Positions 35,400-43,517 are shown, numbered from the stretch's first letter. The stretch: 64,000 nucleotides of DNA from Microbacterium sp. SYP-A9085 (GCF_009649635.1 NZ_WJII01000001.1:434001-498000), one strand, 5' to 3'. The notes: generated by a model not told the origin, from the letters alone. Numbers and translations are program-made.

Positions 35400-36413
35400 C
35401 TACGTGGGCCGCACGCCCGGCCCCGCGGCGAAGACGATCCGGCCGTCGACGCGGCGCGCACTGCACCCGGGCAGGTCGATGGGGCCCTGCCCGGCCCAGT
35501 CGGTGACCAGGCGCCCCACCTCGACGGTCTGCGTGCGGGTCAGGCTCTGCCCGAACTCGCTGGCCACCACGTGCCGGATGATCCGGTGGCGCAGCGCCGC
35601 GGGGTTCGCGGCGAGCGCGGCGACCGAGACGGCGATGCCGGCCTCGGCGTGCTCGACGATGTCCTCGATCGTCTCCTCAATCATCGCGGCGAAGGCCGCG
35701 GCATCCTCCCGCAGCTGCTCCGCGGTGCGGGCGAGGGCCAGCGCGACGCCGGGGCCGAGCTCCGCCTCGAGGACCGGCAGCACCGTGGTCCGCACGCGGA
35801 CCCGGGCGTACGCGGGGTCGTCGTTCTGCGGATCGTGCCAGGGCTCGAGTCCCTGCGCCGCGCAGGCGGCCCGCGTCGCGGAGCGCGGCACGTCGAGGAA
35901 CGGGCGCAGCAGCGGGATGCCGCCGAGCTCGGATGCCCGCGCCATGCCCTGCAGGCTGGCCGCGCCCGATCCGCGGGCGAGACCCAGCAGCACCGTCTCG
36001 GCCTGGTCGTCGCGGGTGTGGCCGACGAGCACGGCCGCGGCGTCCGCGTCCGCGGCGATGCGGGCGAGGGCGCGGTAGCGGGCGTCGCGGGCGGCGGCCT
36101 CCGGGCCGCCGGGCCCGGAGACGTCGACGCGCTCGATGCGCGCGTCCATGCCCAGCTCCTCGGCCTGGCGGGCGGCGGCCTCGGCGACCTCGGCGGATCC
36201 GGCCTGCAGGCCATGGTCGATGGTGGCGGTGATCAGCGTCATCCCGCGCTTGGGAGCTTCGAACGCCGTGGCGGCGGCGAGGGCCAGCGAGTCGGCGCCG
36301 CCGGACAGAGCCACGACGACGGCGCCGGGGCGGATGTCGGCGAGCGCCTCGCGCACCGCGAGGCGGGTCTGCGCGACGGCAGGGTCGAGTCCGGGGCGGT
36401 GCTCCACGATCAC
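35400..36413 (-). CDS. tilS: tRNA(Ile)-lysidine synthase
   Basis: This 337-residue enzyme changes the wobble C of the CAU-anticodon tRNA-Ile to lysidine, so that ATA codons are read as isoleucine. It has the P-loop SGGADS (about 38-43) and the following LVGHTRDDQAETVLLGLARGSG motif. The start is GTG with no clear ribosome site. It is divergent from ppa with 58 bases between. Confidence 0.93.
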   Translation of the reverse strand: MIVEHRPGLDPAVAQTRLAVREALADIRPGAVVVALSGGADSLALAAATAFEAPKRGMTLITATIDHGLQAGSAEVAEAAARQAEELGMDARIERVDVSGPGGPEAAARDARYRALARIAADADAAAVLVGHTRDDQAETVLLGLARGSGAASLQGMARASELGGIPLLRPFLDVPRSATRAACAAQGLEPWHDPQNDDPAYARVRVRTTVLPVLEAELGPGVALALARTAEQLREDAAAFAAMIEETIEDIVEHAEAGIAVSVAALAANPAALRHRIIRHVVASEFGQSLTRTQTVEVGRLVTDWAGQGPIDLPGCSARRVDGRIVFAAGPGVRPT

Positions 36414-36471
36414 ACGCTACGACCCGCCACTAGGCTTGTCACGGAATTCCCGCCATCGAAGGAGCACAAGC

Positions 36472-36954
36472 ATGGGCGCGTACGACGCCGTCATCGAGAT
36501 CCCGCGCGGCAGCCGGGTGAAGTACGAAGTCGACCACGAGACCGGGAACGTCCACCTCGATCGCATCCTCTACACGGTGTTCGGCTACCCCGCGGACTAC
36601 GGCTTCTTCGACAAGACGCTCGGCGAGGACGGCGACCCGCTGGACGTGCTGCTGCTGCTGGACGCGACCCTGTTCCCCGGCGTGCACGTGACCGTGCGAC
36701 CGGTGGCGGTGCTGAAGATGAGCGACGAGGCCGGCGGCGACGACAAGGTCGTCGCGGTGGTGGCGAAGGACCCGCGCTGGGCGCATATCCAGGACGTGGG
36801 CGACATCCCGGAGCACACGAAGAACGAGATAGCGCACTTCTTCGAGCACTACAAGGACCTCGAAGAGGGCAAGTGGGTCAAGGTGGACGAGTGGGCGGGC
36901 GCGGCCGAGGCCGAGCGACTGGTCGCCGAGGCCGCCGAGCGCTTCACGCACTGA
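36472..36954 (+). CDS. ppa: Inorganic pyrophosphatase
   Basis: This 160-residue soluble class I pyrophosphatase hydrolyses PPi to drive biosynthesis. It has IEIPRGSRVKYEVDHETG, YPADYGFF, and the metal-binding signature EDGDPLDVL. The ATG at 36472 has AAGGAG nine bases upstream. It converges on the M23 peptidase gene. Confidence 0.96.
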   Translation: MGAYDAVIEIPRGSRVKYEVDHETGNVHLDRILYTVFGYPADYGFFDKTLGEDGDPLDVLLLLDATLFPGVHVTVRPVAVLKMSDEAGGDDKVVAVVAKDPRWAHIQDVGDIPEHTKNEIAHFFEHYKDLEEGKWVKVDEWAGAAEAERLVAEAAERFTH

Positions 36955-36961
36955 CGCGCGA

Positions 36962-38344
36962 CTACACCGAGATGCCGCGGGCGGCCATGAACGGCACCGG
37001 GTTGACGGTGCGGCCGTTCACGTAGACCTCGAAGTGCAGGTGGCAGCCGAACGAGTTTCCGGTGTTGCCCTCGCTCGCTATCACCTGCCCCACCGTGACC
37101 TGCTGGCCGTAGCGGACGTGGATGCCGCCGTCGCGGATGTGGCCGTAGCCGGTGCCGATGCCACCGCCGTGGTCGATGCGGACGTAGTTGCCGTAGCCGC
37201 CGTTGTATCCGGCGTAGACCACGGTGCCCGAGTGCGCCGCGTAGATGTTGGTGCCGCAGCCGTCGGCGAGGTCGACGCCCTCGTGGAATCCGCTGGAGCA
37301 GTAGCTGTTGCCGCACTGCACGGTGCGCGGCCCGTATCCCGAGCTGTGCCAGCCGCCGTTGGGGCGGCACCAGCCGGAGCCGACGGGGCTCCCGCCGCCG
37401 CCGGACGGTGACCCGCCGTTCTTGGCCGCCTCCTCGGCGGCCTTCCTCGCGGCCTCGGCGGCCTTGCGTGCGGCCTCCTGCTCGCGGCGCTTGCGCTCCT
37501 CTTCGGCCTTGCGCCGCGCCTCTACGCCGGCCTTGTAACCGGCGACGGTCTTCGCGGTGGTATCGCGAAGCGCGGCGAGCTGGCCCTCGAGCTGGTCGAG
37601 GTGCGCGTTCTGGTTGTCGAGAGCGGCCTGGGCGGCGTCGGCGGCCTGCTGCGCGGCGACCATCTTCTGCTCGGCGATCTTCTGCAGCTTGTCGCGCTCC
37701 TCGCGCTTCTTCTTGGCGTTGTCGCTCAGGCTCTGCGCGGAGTCGCGCGCGGCGACCGCCTCGGCGTACACGGCGCGGTTGGACTCGAGGAGCTTGTCCA
37801 TCGTGCCCAGGCGTGCGAGCAGGTCGTCGGCGCCGGCGGCCGATCCGGCGAGGAACAGCTGCAGCGAGGTGTTGTCCCCGCCGTTGCGGTAGAGCTGGGC
37901 GGCGACGCGACCGGCCTTGTTCGCGGCATCCTTGGCCACCGCGGCCTGATCGTCGGCCTGCGCCTGCAGGTCGTCGGCGCGGCGCGCGGCGTCGAGGTAC
38001 TTCTCCTGCGCCGCGAAGTAGTCGCTGCCGCGCTGCTCGGCGAGCTGCTGGGCGCTGGCCGCGGCGTTCTTCAGGCCCTGGATGAGCCCTTCGATCTTGC
38101 GGATCTCGCCCTTCTTGGCGGTTTCGTTCGACTTCGCGCGCTGCACGTCGCCCCACGAAGGGTAGTCGGCGGCGTATGCGGCGGGCATCGTGGGGGCCAC
38201 CGCGACACCCGCGGCGGCGACGCCGAGGATGCCGAGGGCGATAGCGCCGCGACGGCTGACGGCGTTCGGCCAGAGAGCGCGCTTCTCACGCGCGGAGGGT
38301 GCGCAGTCGCACTCCTCGGCCTCGACGGTTCGCTCGTCGATCAC
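36962..38344 (-). CDS. Secreted M23 peptidase with coiled coils (peptidoglycan hydrolase or regulator)
   Basis: This 460-residue protein has a signal peptide (hydrophobic stretch about 33-55, cleavage near AYAAD). Long coiled-coil segments follow (about 65-310), ending in an Ala/Lys/Glu-rich region, then a Gly/Ser linker and an M23 LytM domain. Zinc ligands are visible as HEGVD (His354, Asp358) and HLH (His435, 437). This is the NlpC/EnvC-like layout of cell-wall enzymes acting at division. The GTG start has AGGAGG upstream. Confidence 0.9.
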   Translation of the reverse strand: MIDERTVEAEECDCAPSAREKRALWPNAVSRRGAIALGILGVAAAGVAVAPTMPAAYAADYPSWGDVQRAKSNETAKKGEIRKIEGLIQGLKNAAASAQQLAEQRGSDYFAAQEKYLDAARRADDLQAQADDQAAVAKDAANKAGRVAAQLYRNGGDNTSLQLFLAGSAAGADDLLARLGTMDKLLESNRAVYAEAVAARDSAQSLSDNAKKKREERDKLQKIAEQKMVAAQQAADAAQAALDNQNAHLDQLEGQLAALRDTTAKTVAGYKAGVEARRKAEEERKRREQEAARKAAEAARKAAEEAAKNGGSPSGGGGSPVGSGWCRPNGGWHSSGYGPRTVQCGNSYCSSGFHEGVDLADGCGTNIYAAHSGTVVYAGYNGGYGNYVRIDHGGGIGTGYGHIRDGGIHVRYGQQVTVGQVIASEGNTGNSFGCHLHFEVYVNGRTVNPVPFMAARGISV

Positions 38345-38503
38345 CGTGCCTCCTCATGATCTAGACACAACTCGCTCCACACTAACAACATCAGTCACAG
38401 ATGCAACGATTTTCGGCGATTCCGCGTGCCTTTCTCTATCGTCCGCCGGCAGGCCCGTGTCATCCAGCACCCCGCTCGCGGGTCGCCCGAACGGGCTCCG
38501 GGT

Positions 38504-38517
38504 GGATTCGCGAATCC
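38504..38517. promoter_or_regulatory. 14-bp palindrome upstream of the tRNA cluster
   Basis: GGATTCGCGAATCC is a perfect palindrome ending 13 bases before a good -10 (TATGCT, 38531-38536) that lies 43 bases upstream of tRNA-Glu. Its position overlaps the expected -35, so it could be an operator or an upstream binding site. The surrounding 38345-38578 contains no gene. Confidence 0.45.
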
Positions 38518-38578
38518 CCGGAGAATCTCTTATGCTTGAGCGTCGGCAAGCGTGTGCCCGCAAGGGCAGCCTGCACCC

Positions 38579-38651
38579 GGCCCCATCGTTTAGCGGCCTA
38601 GGACGCCGCCCTTTCACGGCGGTAGCACGGGTTCGAATCCCGTTGGGGTCA
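38579..38651 (+). tRNA. tRNA-Glu (UUC)
   Basis: The 73-base sequence folds as a cloverleaf: acceptor GGCCCCA with TGGGGTC, anticodon stem CCGCC/GGCGG around CTTTCAC (anticodon TTC), and T-arm GGTTCGAATCC. CCA is not encoded. It is first of three closely spaced tRNA genes. Confidence 0.96.
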
Positions 38652-38678
38652 CACTTTCCGATACAATTTCACAGTTCT

Positions 38679-38752
38679 GGCCCTGTAGCGCAGTTGGTTA
38701 GCGTGCCGCCCTGTCACGGCGGAGGTCGCGGGTTCAAGTCCCGTCAGGGTCG
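38679..38752 (+). tRNA. tRNA-Asp (GUC)
   Basis: The 74-base cloverleaf has acceptor GGCCCTG with CAGGGTC, anticodon loop CTGTCAC (anticodon GTC) and T-arm GGTTCAAGTCC. CCA is not encoded. It is followed by a terminator-like hairpin. Confidence 0.96.
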
Positions 38753-38763
38753 CTCCAAGCGAC

Positions 38764-38788
38764 GGGCCCTTTCCGGAGGGCCCTTCGT
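38764..38788 (+). terminator. Hairpin after tRNA-Asp
   Basis: GGGCCCT pairs with AGGGCCC around TTCCGG and is followed by TTCGT. It separates the Glu-Asp pair from tRNA-Phe. Confidence 0.65.
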
Positions 38789-38822
38789 GTAGGACGCGGC
38801 AGAGGTCCATCGGATGCCGCGC

Positions 38823-38895
38823 GGCTCTGTAGCTCAGTTGGTAGAGCGCACGACTGAAAATCGTGAGGTCACGGGATCGACGCCCGTCGGAGCCA
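38823..38895 (+). tRNA. tRNA-Phe (GAA)
   Basis: The 73-base cloverleaf has acceptor GGCTCTG with CGGAGCC, D-arm AGCTCAGTTGGTAGAGC, anticodon loop CTGAAAA (anticodon GAA) and T-arm CGGGATCGACGCCCG. This gene is the integration site of the adjacent element. Its 3-prime 42 bases are duplicated at 43518-43559, so the intact tRNA here is the attL side. Confidence 0.96.
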
Positions 38896-38938
38896 CTGAG
38901 ACCCTCGCGTGGCTTCTACACGCGGGGGTTTCTTCATT
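38854..38938 (+). repeat. attL: left copy of the 85-bp att direct repeat
   Basis: From the anticodon loop of tRNA-Phe through its terminator, these 85 bases match 43518-43602 at 84 positions; the single difference is T38897 versus G43561. Integration at the 3-prime half of a tRNA gene with retained function is typical of tyrosine integrases. The repeat includes the hairpin CCTCGCGTG/CACGCGGGG, so the tRNA terminator is preserved on both sides. Confidence 0.93.
38900..38935 (+). terminator. tRNA-Phe terminator
   Basis: ACCCTCGCGTG and CACGCGGGGGT pair around GCTTCTA and are followed by TTTCTTC. The same hairpin is duplicated at the right end of the integrated element (about 43564-43599). Confidence 0.8.
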
Positions 38939-38977
38939 TCCCTTGCAAACACAGGGATCGTGGGCTCCATCAGTCCT

Positions 38978-39985
38978 CTACGAAGGCGAAGTCGTGCCGG
39001 TCATCGCGGGCGCTTCACCCCCTTCGAGTTGACCTCTTGATTGGGCGTCGAAGAACGCCGACAACGGCTCAACGCTTCTTCGCGCAGCGAGTCGCCGCGT
39101 GTCGGCGTAGAGCTGCGTCACCATGAGCGACGAGTGCCCCAGTAGCGCCTGAACGTCTGGCGCCGGGAGCCCCGCATCGAAGAAGAACACCGCCGCCGTA
39201 TGGCGCAGGTCATGCCAGTGCAATGCACGCTCACCGGGGGCAAACGACTTGACCACGTCGCGCTTCCGATGCCAGTCGAGCGCACGGCTCAGATTCTTCG
39301 AGCTGATGAAGCCGCCGCGCGGCCCCGTGAAGAGATAGTCGTGGATGCCCTTATCCGCTTCCGCTTCGCGCAGGATTGGGACGAACTGATCCACGACGGG
39401 AACTGTGCGCGTCCTGCGACCTTTGGTAGGCCCTACGACGACTTGTCCAGTGAGGCCGGGCGACACAGTACGAACGACGCTCAGGGTGCGCTCTTCCCAG
39501 TTCACGTCCGAGAGCCGGAGTCCCGCGACTTCCCCCAGACGACAGCCCGTGTACGCCATCGCCAGTACGAAGCGCCGGTATGGTCCCGAAGCAGGAAGCA
39601 CCTCGAGCAGACGGCGGAACTCATCGCGAGTGAGGGCCCGAGCCGCCACATCGGACGCTTGCTGCCGACGCCGGTCAACGCCGATGCACGGATTTGACGC
39701 GATATAGCCGCCCTTCACTGCGACGCGGCACAGCGCTGACAGCACGCCGAGCGCGTCCGCCCGGGTGGATTCCGCTCCAGTCCAGTTCGCGAATGCTTCC
39801 TCGACATCCAGAGTGGTGATCGCGGAAATCGTCCGATCCGCGAACCACGGCTCAACCCGACGCCGCCATGCGTACGTGTACGCCCGTTGAGTGCCAGGCG
39901 CGATCTTCGAGAACACGACAGGCCGATAGCGAGCCCAGAGAGCACCGACCGTAGGTGGTGCAGTCGAGGAATCAGCTAGTCGCAT
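38978..39985 (-). CDS. Tyrosine recombinase / integrase
   Basis: This 335-residue protein has an N-terminal SAM-like core-binding domain (about 10-100) and a catalytic domain with the full set of residues: Arg149 (TGCRLGE), Lys188, His258 and Arg261 (HDLRH), His284 (GHSS) and nucleophile Tyr293 (TQLYAD). It should catalyse integration and excision between attP and the tRNA-Phe attB. Its 3-prime end lies 39 bases from attL, the usual position. Inverted repeats cover its start region. Confidence 0.95.
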   Translation of the reverse strand: MRLADSSTAPPTVGALWARYRPVVFSKIAPGTQRAYTYAWRRRVEPWFADRTISAITTLDVEEAFANWTGAESTRADALGVLSALCRVAVKGGYIASNPCIGVDRRRQQASDVAARALTRDEFRRLLEVLPASGPYRRFVLAMAYTGCRLGEVAGLRLSDVNWEERTLSVVRTVSPGLTGQVVVGPTKGRRTRTVPVVDQFVPILREAEADKGIHDYLFTGPRGGFISSKNLSRALDWHRKRDVVKSFAPGERALHWHDLRHTAAVFFFDAGLPAPDVQALLGHSSLMVTQLYADTRRLAARRSVEPLSAFFDAQSRGQLEGGEAPAMTGTTSPS

Positions 39986-40032
39986 ATTGTGAGACTAGCT
40001 GCTTATCCTCCTAGACGCAATATATGCGACTA
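39974..40032. promoter_or_regulatory. Overlapping inverted repeats at the integrase start
   Basis: TAGTCGCATAT (39977-39987), which includes the integrase ATG, is exactly complementary to ATATGCGACTA (40022-40032), which includes the stop of the HTH-like gene. A second exact pair, AGCTAGTC (39974-39981) and GACTAGCT (39993-40000), overlaps it. The HTH-like gene and int are co-directional, so these sites could be operators or an RNA hairpin controlling integrase. Confidence 0.55.
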
Positions 40033-40431
40033 ATCTTCTTTGCGCGGAGGATGACGCGCCGCAAACCCTGCCGCGAACTTCGCAGGGTCGAGGTCGATCC
40101 CTTCAAACTCGTACACGTCCGGATGCTCCCCGAATGCCTCACGGAACTGGGCAATCCGTCGATACATCTGCGATTTGGAGATCCCGAGGGCCTTCTGTGT
40201 GTTCTCGAACCCTCCGCACAGGTGCCACATCAGCCAGAAGCCGATCAGGTCGAGCACGCGAGCACCCACGTAGCCGCGCAACATCTGACGTAGCTCTGGG
40301 AACGCCCCGAACAGACGCTTGTTCGCCGCCTTGTTGACCTTGTAGTACGTCTCGTAAGCCGACTCGAGCGCAGACTTGGCGCGGCCCTCCCCTTCGGGCG
40401 AGGGCATACGCTCAGATCGAAAGTCAGCCAT
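40030..40431 (-). CDS. Small putative HTH regulator of the element
   Basis: This 133-residue protein has a helix-rich middle (VLDLIGFWLMWHLCGG) and a likely helix-turn-helix, FENTQKALGISKSQMYRRIAQFREAFG (about residues 75-101), resembling a Trp-repressor or transposase-type HTH. The N-terminal 40 residues are charged. It is divergent from the ATPase gene (127-base gap) and lies directly upstream of int, so a role as excisionase or repressor is plausible but not shown. Confidence 0.65.
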   Translation of the reverse strand: MADFRSERMPSPEGEGRAKSALESAYETYYKVNKAANKRLFGAFPELRQMLRGYVGARVLDLIGFWLMWHLCGGFENTQKALGISKSQMYRRIAQFREAFGEHPDVYEFEGIDLDPAKFAAGFAARHPPRKED

Positions 40432-40558
40432 CGAGAGACCCCCTAGTCGCGACCTACGGGACTACACCCTACGGCACGCTTCTGACACTGTCGGTTGCCC
40501 GCCGCCTGCGGGAGAGATCGTCTCCCGAAATCTTCTACACAGGATCAAGAAAGACCAC

Positions 40559-42025
40559 ATGCCAGCTCCTACCGCATCCAAGCTCACCAGCGCATGGAAC
40601 GCCGCCCGCCATCAACCCAACGGTTGGCCTCAGTTTCTGCAGGCCATAAACATCCAGGGTCTCCGTGGCTGGCGAGGCGAAACCGTCGACTTCCGCTATC
40701 CGGTAGTCGCCATCGCCGGTGTCAATGGAGCTGGGAAGAGCACCATTCTCAAGGCCGCTGCCGCGGCGTATCGCGCACCGACGGGTGGCCGGGCATCCAC
40801 ATATTCTCCTGACGACTTCTTCCCAAACACCCCCTGGGAGAAAGTACGCCGCGTCGTCCTTACCTACACGCTCCAGCTCGGGGACCGCGCAGAGACGATC
40901 ACAGTGCGAAAGCCGACTGAAAGGTGGCGTGGCGGACAGGAACGCAGGGAGCGCCCGTCCTACTTCCTTGATGTCTCGCGCATTCAGCCCGCGAATACCC
41001 AGATCGGCTATGGACGAACCGCTCAGGAAGTCATCAGTCGCGGTACCACGGATACTCTCACTGCCGTCCAGGTGGGCCAACTTAGCCGGACGCTTGGTCG
41101 CACTTACGACACCGCACATATCGACCGCAGCGAGGCGAAGCAGATCGGTGTGCTAAGTCAAGGAGGAGTTAGCTACTCGAACTTCCACCAGGGCGCGGGG
41201 GAAGACTCCGCCCTAGACCTCATCGCCCTTCTAAGCGACGCCCCGAACCATTCCCTCGTAATCATCGACGAAGTCGAGGCTTCGCTACACCCGCAGGCGC
41301 AACGGGGATTGATGACTGAGCTACTGCGACTCGCGCACGATAAGAAGTTGCAGATCATCATGTCCACCCACTCACCTTTCATCTTGGAGCAACTCCCGGA
41401 CGTCGGGCGGGTGTTCATCTCCGTCGACCGCGAGGCCATGCGACACGTCCTGTATGGCGTAAGTGCGGACTTCGCGCTGAACCTAATGGACGACGAGCGA
41501 CACGACGAACTCGACATTTACTGTGAAGACGAGGAGGCAGAGTACTTCATTGAGCGCATACTGGCCGCCGGAGCGCCCGAGGTACTCGATCGCGTCCGCA
41601 TCACCCCTGTAGGCCCAGCCAGCACGGTAATGACGCTAGGGAAAGTCGCTACGGAAAGAAAGCTCCCGCGCGCCACCATCTGCGTTGTGGACGGCGAGCA
41701 GGCAGCCGGAACGGACTATCACCTCCTTCCGGGTTTGGAACGACCTGAACGTGTCGTCTACGAGAGCCTTACAGACCGTGAGTGGGAGATAGTTGCCGAA
41801 CGGCTGGGTGTGCAGGCGGGCGCCCTTCTGGACGCCAAGGATGCCGCCCTGCACATCCCCAACCACCATGCATGGGCCGGAGAGATCGCCCGAAAGATTG
41901 GCGGAACGATGCGTCCATCAAAAGTCTGGGAAGCAGCGACGGACGTCTGGGTGCGAGATCATTACGGCTCCGCAGCCGCCAAAGAGTGGAGCGAGCCCTT
42001 CGTCGAGGCTCTGTCTAAGCAGTAG
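40559..42025 (+). CDS. OLD/AriA-like AAA ATPase with TOPRIM-like C-terminus (candidate defence protein)
   Basis: This 488-residue protein has an SMC/ABC-type ATPase domain: INIQGLRGWRGETVDF start, Walker A GVNGAGKST (54-62), a signature-like LSQGG, Walker B LVIIDE (233-238, Glu238) and switch STHSP (His271). After about residue 300 comes a TOPRIM/DUF4435-like domain with acidic YCEDEEAE (Glu323 area) and VVDGEQ (Asp378-x-Glu380) in place of the usual D-x-D. OLD, Gabija GajA and PARIS AriA/AriB proteins share this combination and act against phages. Start ATG 40559 follows AAGAAAGA, a moderate ribosome site. It has lower GC than the host genes and no partner gene on either side. A defence role is inferred. 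Confidence 0.8.
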   Translation: MPAPTASKLTSAWNAARHQPNGWPQFLQAINIQGLRGWRGETVDFRYPVVAIAGVNGAGKSTILKAAAAAYRAPTGGRASTYSPDDFFPNTPWEKVRRVVLTYTLQLGDRAETITVRKPTERWRGGQERRERPSYFLDVSRIQPANTQIGYGRTAQEVISRGTTDTLTAVQVGQLSRTLGRTYDTAHIDRSEAKQIGVLSQGGVSYSNFHQGAGEDSALDLIALLSDAPNHSLVIIDEVEASLHPQAQRGLMTELLRLAHDKKLQIIMSTHSPFILEQLPDVGRVFISVDREAMRHVLYGVSADFALNLMDDERHDELDIYCEDEEAEYFIERILAAGAPEVLDRVRITPVGPASTVMTLGKVATERKLPRATICVVDGEQAAGTDYHLLPGLERPERVVYESLTDREWEIVAERLGVQAGALLDAKDAALHIPNHHAWAGEIARKIGGTMRPSKVWEAATDVWVRDHYGSAAAKEWSEPFVEALSKQ

Positions 42026-42097
42026 TCTTGCTGCCGCCCTGCGCGCTCCGCGCTCCGGTTGCCCTCGGCATCGTGGTTCCTTTCCTTCAGGCGTGGT

Positions 42098-42160
42098 GCG
42101 GGGCGGGGCGGTGCGGGCGCGCGCGTGCCGCACGCGGCACTACGCTGCGCCCCGCCCCGG
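42098..42160. repeat. GC-rich nested inverted repeats within the element
   Basis: GCGGGGCGGGGCG (42098-42110) pairs at 12 of 13 positions with CGCCCCGCCCCG near 42148-42160. Inside it GTGCGG (42111-42116) pairs with CCGCAC (42128-42133). It lies in the 141-base gap between the convergent ATPase and 78-residue genes. It could be a two-way terminator or a replication origin for Rep. Confidence 0.55.
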
Positions 42161-42166
42161 CCCCGC

Positions 42167-42403
42167 TCACACACCCCCGACTGTCGGCCACGGCGGCACG
42201 ATTGTCGACCGGCGCACGTGCACGTACTCCCCCCGGTACTCCGGGTTCATCGACACGAACACCGCTAGCGCGTCCTCGTGCGTCCTCGCGATCCCGATCA
42301 CCCCGCCGATCAGGTGTGTGGGACGCCCGAACGCGTCGCACGCGTAGATATCCCAATCCGGCAGCAACTCCGCGTCTTCCCCGTCGCGAATGTAGAACTC
42401 CAT
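42167..42403 (-). CDS. Hypothetical small protein of the element, 78 residues
   Basis: I do not recognise the family. The protein begins MEFYIRDGEDAELLPDWDIYACDAFG and has a compact alpha/beta look (GVIGIARTHEDALAVFVSMNP). Start ATG 42403 has GGGAGG eight bases upstream; the frame continues upstream without support. It lies 16 bases downstream of rep on the same strand, so it is probably co-transcribed with it. Similar small genes occur beside rep in actinomycete plasmids. Confidence 0.65.
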   Translation of the reverse strand: MEFYIRDGEDAELLPDWDIYACDAFGRPTHLIGGVIGIARTHEDALAVFVSMNPEYRGEYVHVRRSTIVPPWPTVGGV

Positions 42404-42419
42404 CAGCACGCCTCCCGCG

Positions 42420-43493
42420 TCATGGCGCGGCCCAGCCGCGCGCAACCAACTCACGACGCGACCGCGCCGCAAGATCCTCAAGCGGCGCCGGCACGACCGC
42501 CGGCGCACCGGCGCCCGCCTCGTCCCGCGCCCGCGACTCCCACCAAACGCGCCGCAGTCGCCGCTGCACCGTCCGCGTCAACCCCGTGAACGACCAACCC
42601 GTGCGGTGCTTCGTGCGCCGCGATGCGGACACCACCTGCGACCGGGACCCGTACCGTTGATGCACCAGGCTCGAGCAGCTCTGCGGCACGCAGTCACGCC
42701 CGCACCGCATCCGCCGTGCCGCATCACCGAGCGCCACCTGATGCCGCCACACCGCCAAGGGGACCTCGCCCGCGCCCGTGGCCACGTCCTTGAGCACGTA
42801 GTTCAGCGCCTTGGACAAGTACCAGATCGTCTTGGCACCGTCGCCGTCCGCCCGGAACGCGTCACACTTCGCCTGCGCGCCCCACTCCACAACCGTGCCG
42901 TTGATCCGTGACACCGCCGTCGCCGACTGCGCCGCCACCCGCAGCGCGTCCGCACTCGGCGCCTCCAGCCGTGCGACCCGCACCAGCGCGTGAACGTGCA
43001 GCACACCGCGGTCCTGCCACTCCCGCACGATGAAGTACTCCAACGAGTCCCACCGGTCCCGCAGCCGCCGCCGTGTCCGATCCCACAACACGCCCGCGTC
43101 CCGGTTCCAGGCCACCTGTCCCGCGTAGTCATAAGTGGCGGGGTCCAGCGGCACTCCCCGCAGCGCGGCATCCCTGGCCGTGTGTGTCGCACCGCACCCG
43201 CAACGATCCGGCCGTCCGCCGCCCTCACGCGGCACCCGATGCACCCGCCCGAATGACGGCGCGGTCAGCGTCAGCAGGTAGAACCGGAACCGCTCAACCG
43301 GACCATCGAACACGCCCGAACGCGCAATCGCCGCCCAATCACCCCGGTAGAGCTCCCCGCACGACTTGCACTTGGACTTGATCCGCGAGCCACAGCGCAC
43401 CCACACACCGGTCGCCGTCTTGACGGGGCTCGAGCACCCGCGTTCGAGAATCGCGGCCCGAGCCGCTTTGTCCTCGGGAGTGTGTTCCGCCAT
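42420..43493 (-). CDS. Replication initiator, RepSA-like (rolling-circle type)
   Basis: This 357-residue basic protein has a Cys cluster (Cys34, 42, 45 and others at 98-100) probably binding zinc, FYLLTLTAPS, an HVHAL motif (His166, His168) like the HUH metal-binding motif of rolling-circle initiators, and YLSKALNYVLK (Tyr225-Lys235) resembling the YxxK nicking motif. RepSA proteins of pSAM2-type elements replicate the excised circle. The ATG is 25 bases from attR, so the native promoter must lie across att in the excised form or in flanking host DNA. Confidence 0.8.
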   Translation of the reverse strand: MAEHTPEDKAARAAILERGCSSPVKTATGVWVRCGSRIKSKCKSCGELYRGDWAAIARSGVFDGPVERFRFYLLTLTAPSFGRVHRVPREGGGRPDRCGCGATHTARDAALRGVPLDPATYDYAGQVAWNRDAGVLWDRTRRRLRDRWDSLEYFIVREWQDRGVLHVHALVRVARLEAPSADALRVAAQSATAVSRINGTVVEWGAQAKCDAFRADGDGAKTIWYLSKALNYVLKDVATGAGEVPLAVWRHQVALGDAARRMRCGRDCVPQSCSSLVHQRYGSRSQVVSASRRTKHRTGWSFTGLTRTVQRRLRRVWWESRARDEAGAGAPAVVPAPLEDLAARSRRELVARGWAAP

Positions 43494-43517
43494 AGCGGGC
43501 CCACACCGGCAGTTCGC

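Noticed and set aside
40024..40293. Plus-strand ORF starting within the inverted repeat
   Set aside because: It is the reverse-frame shadow of the HTH-like gene and has no ribosome site or recognisable feature.
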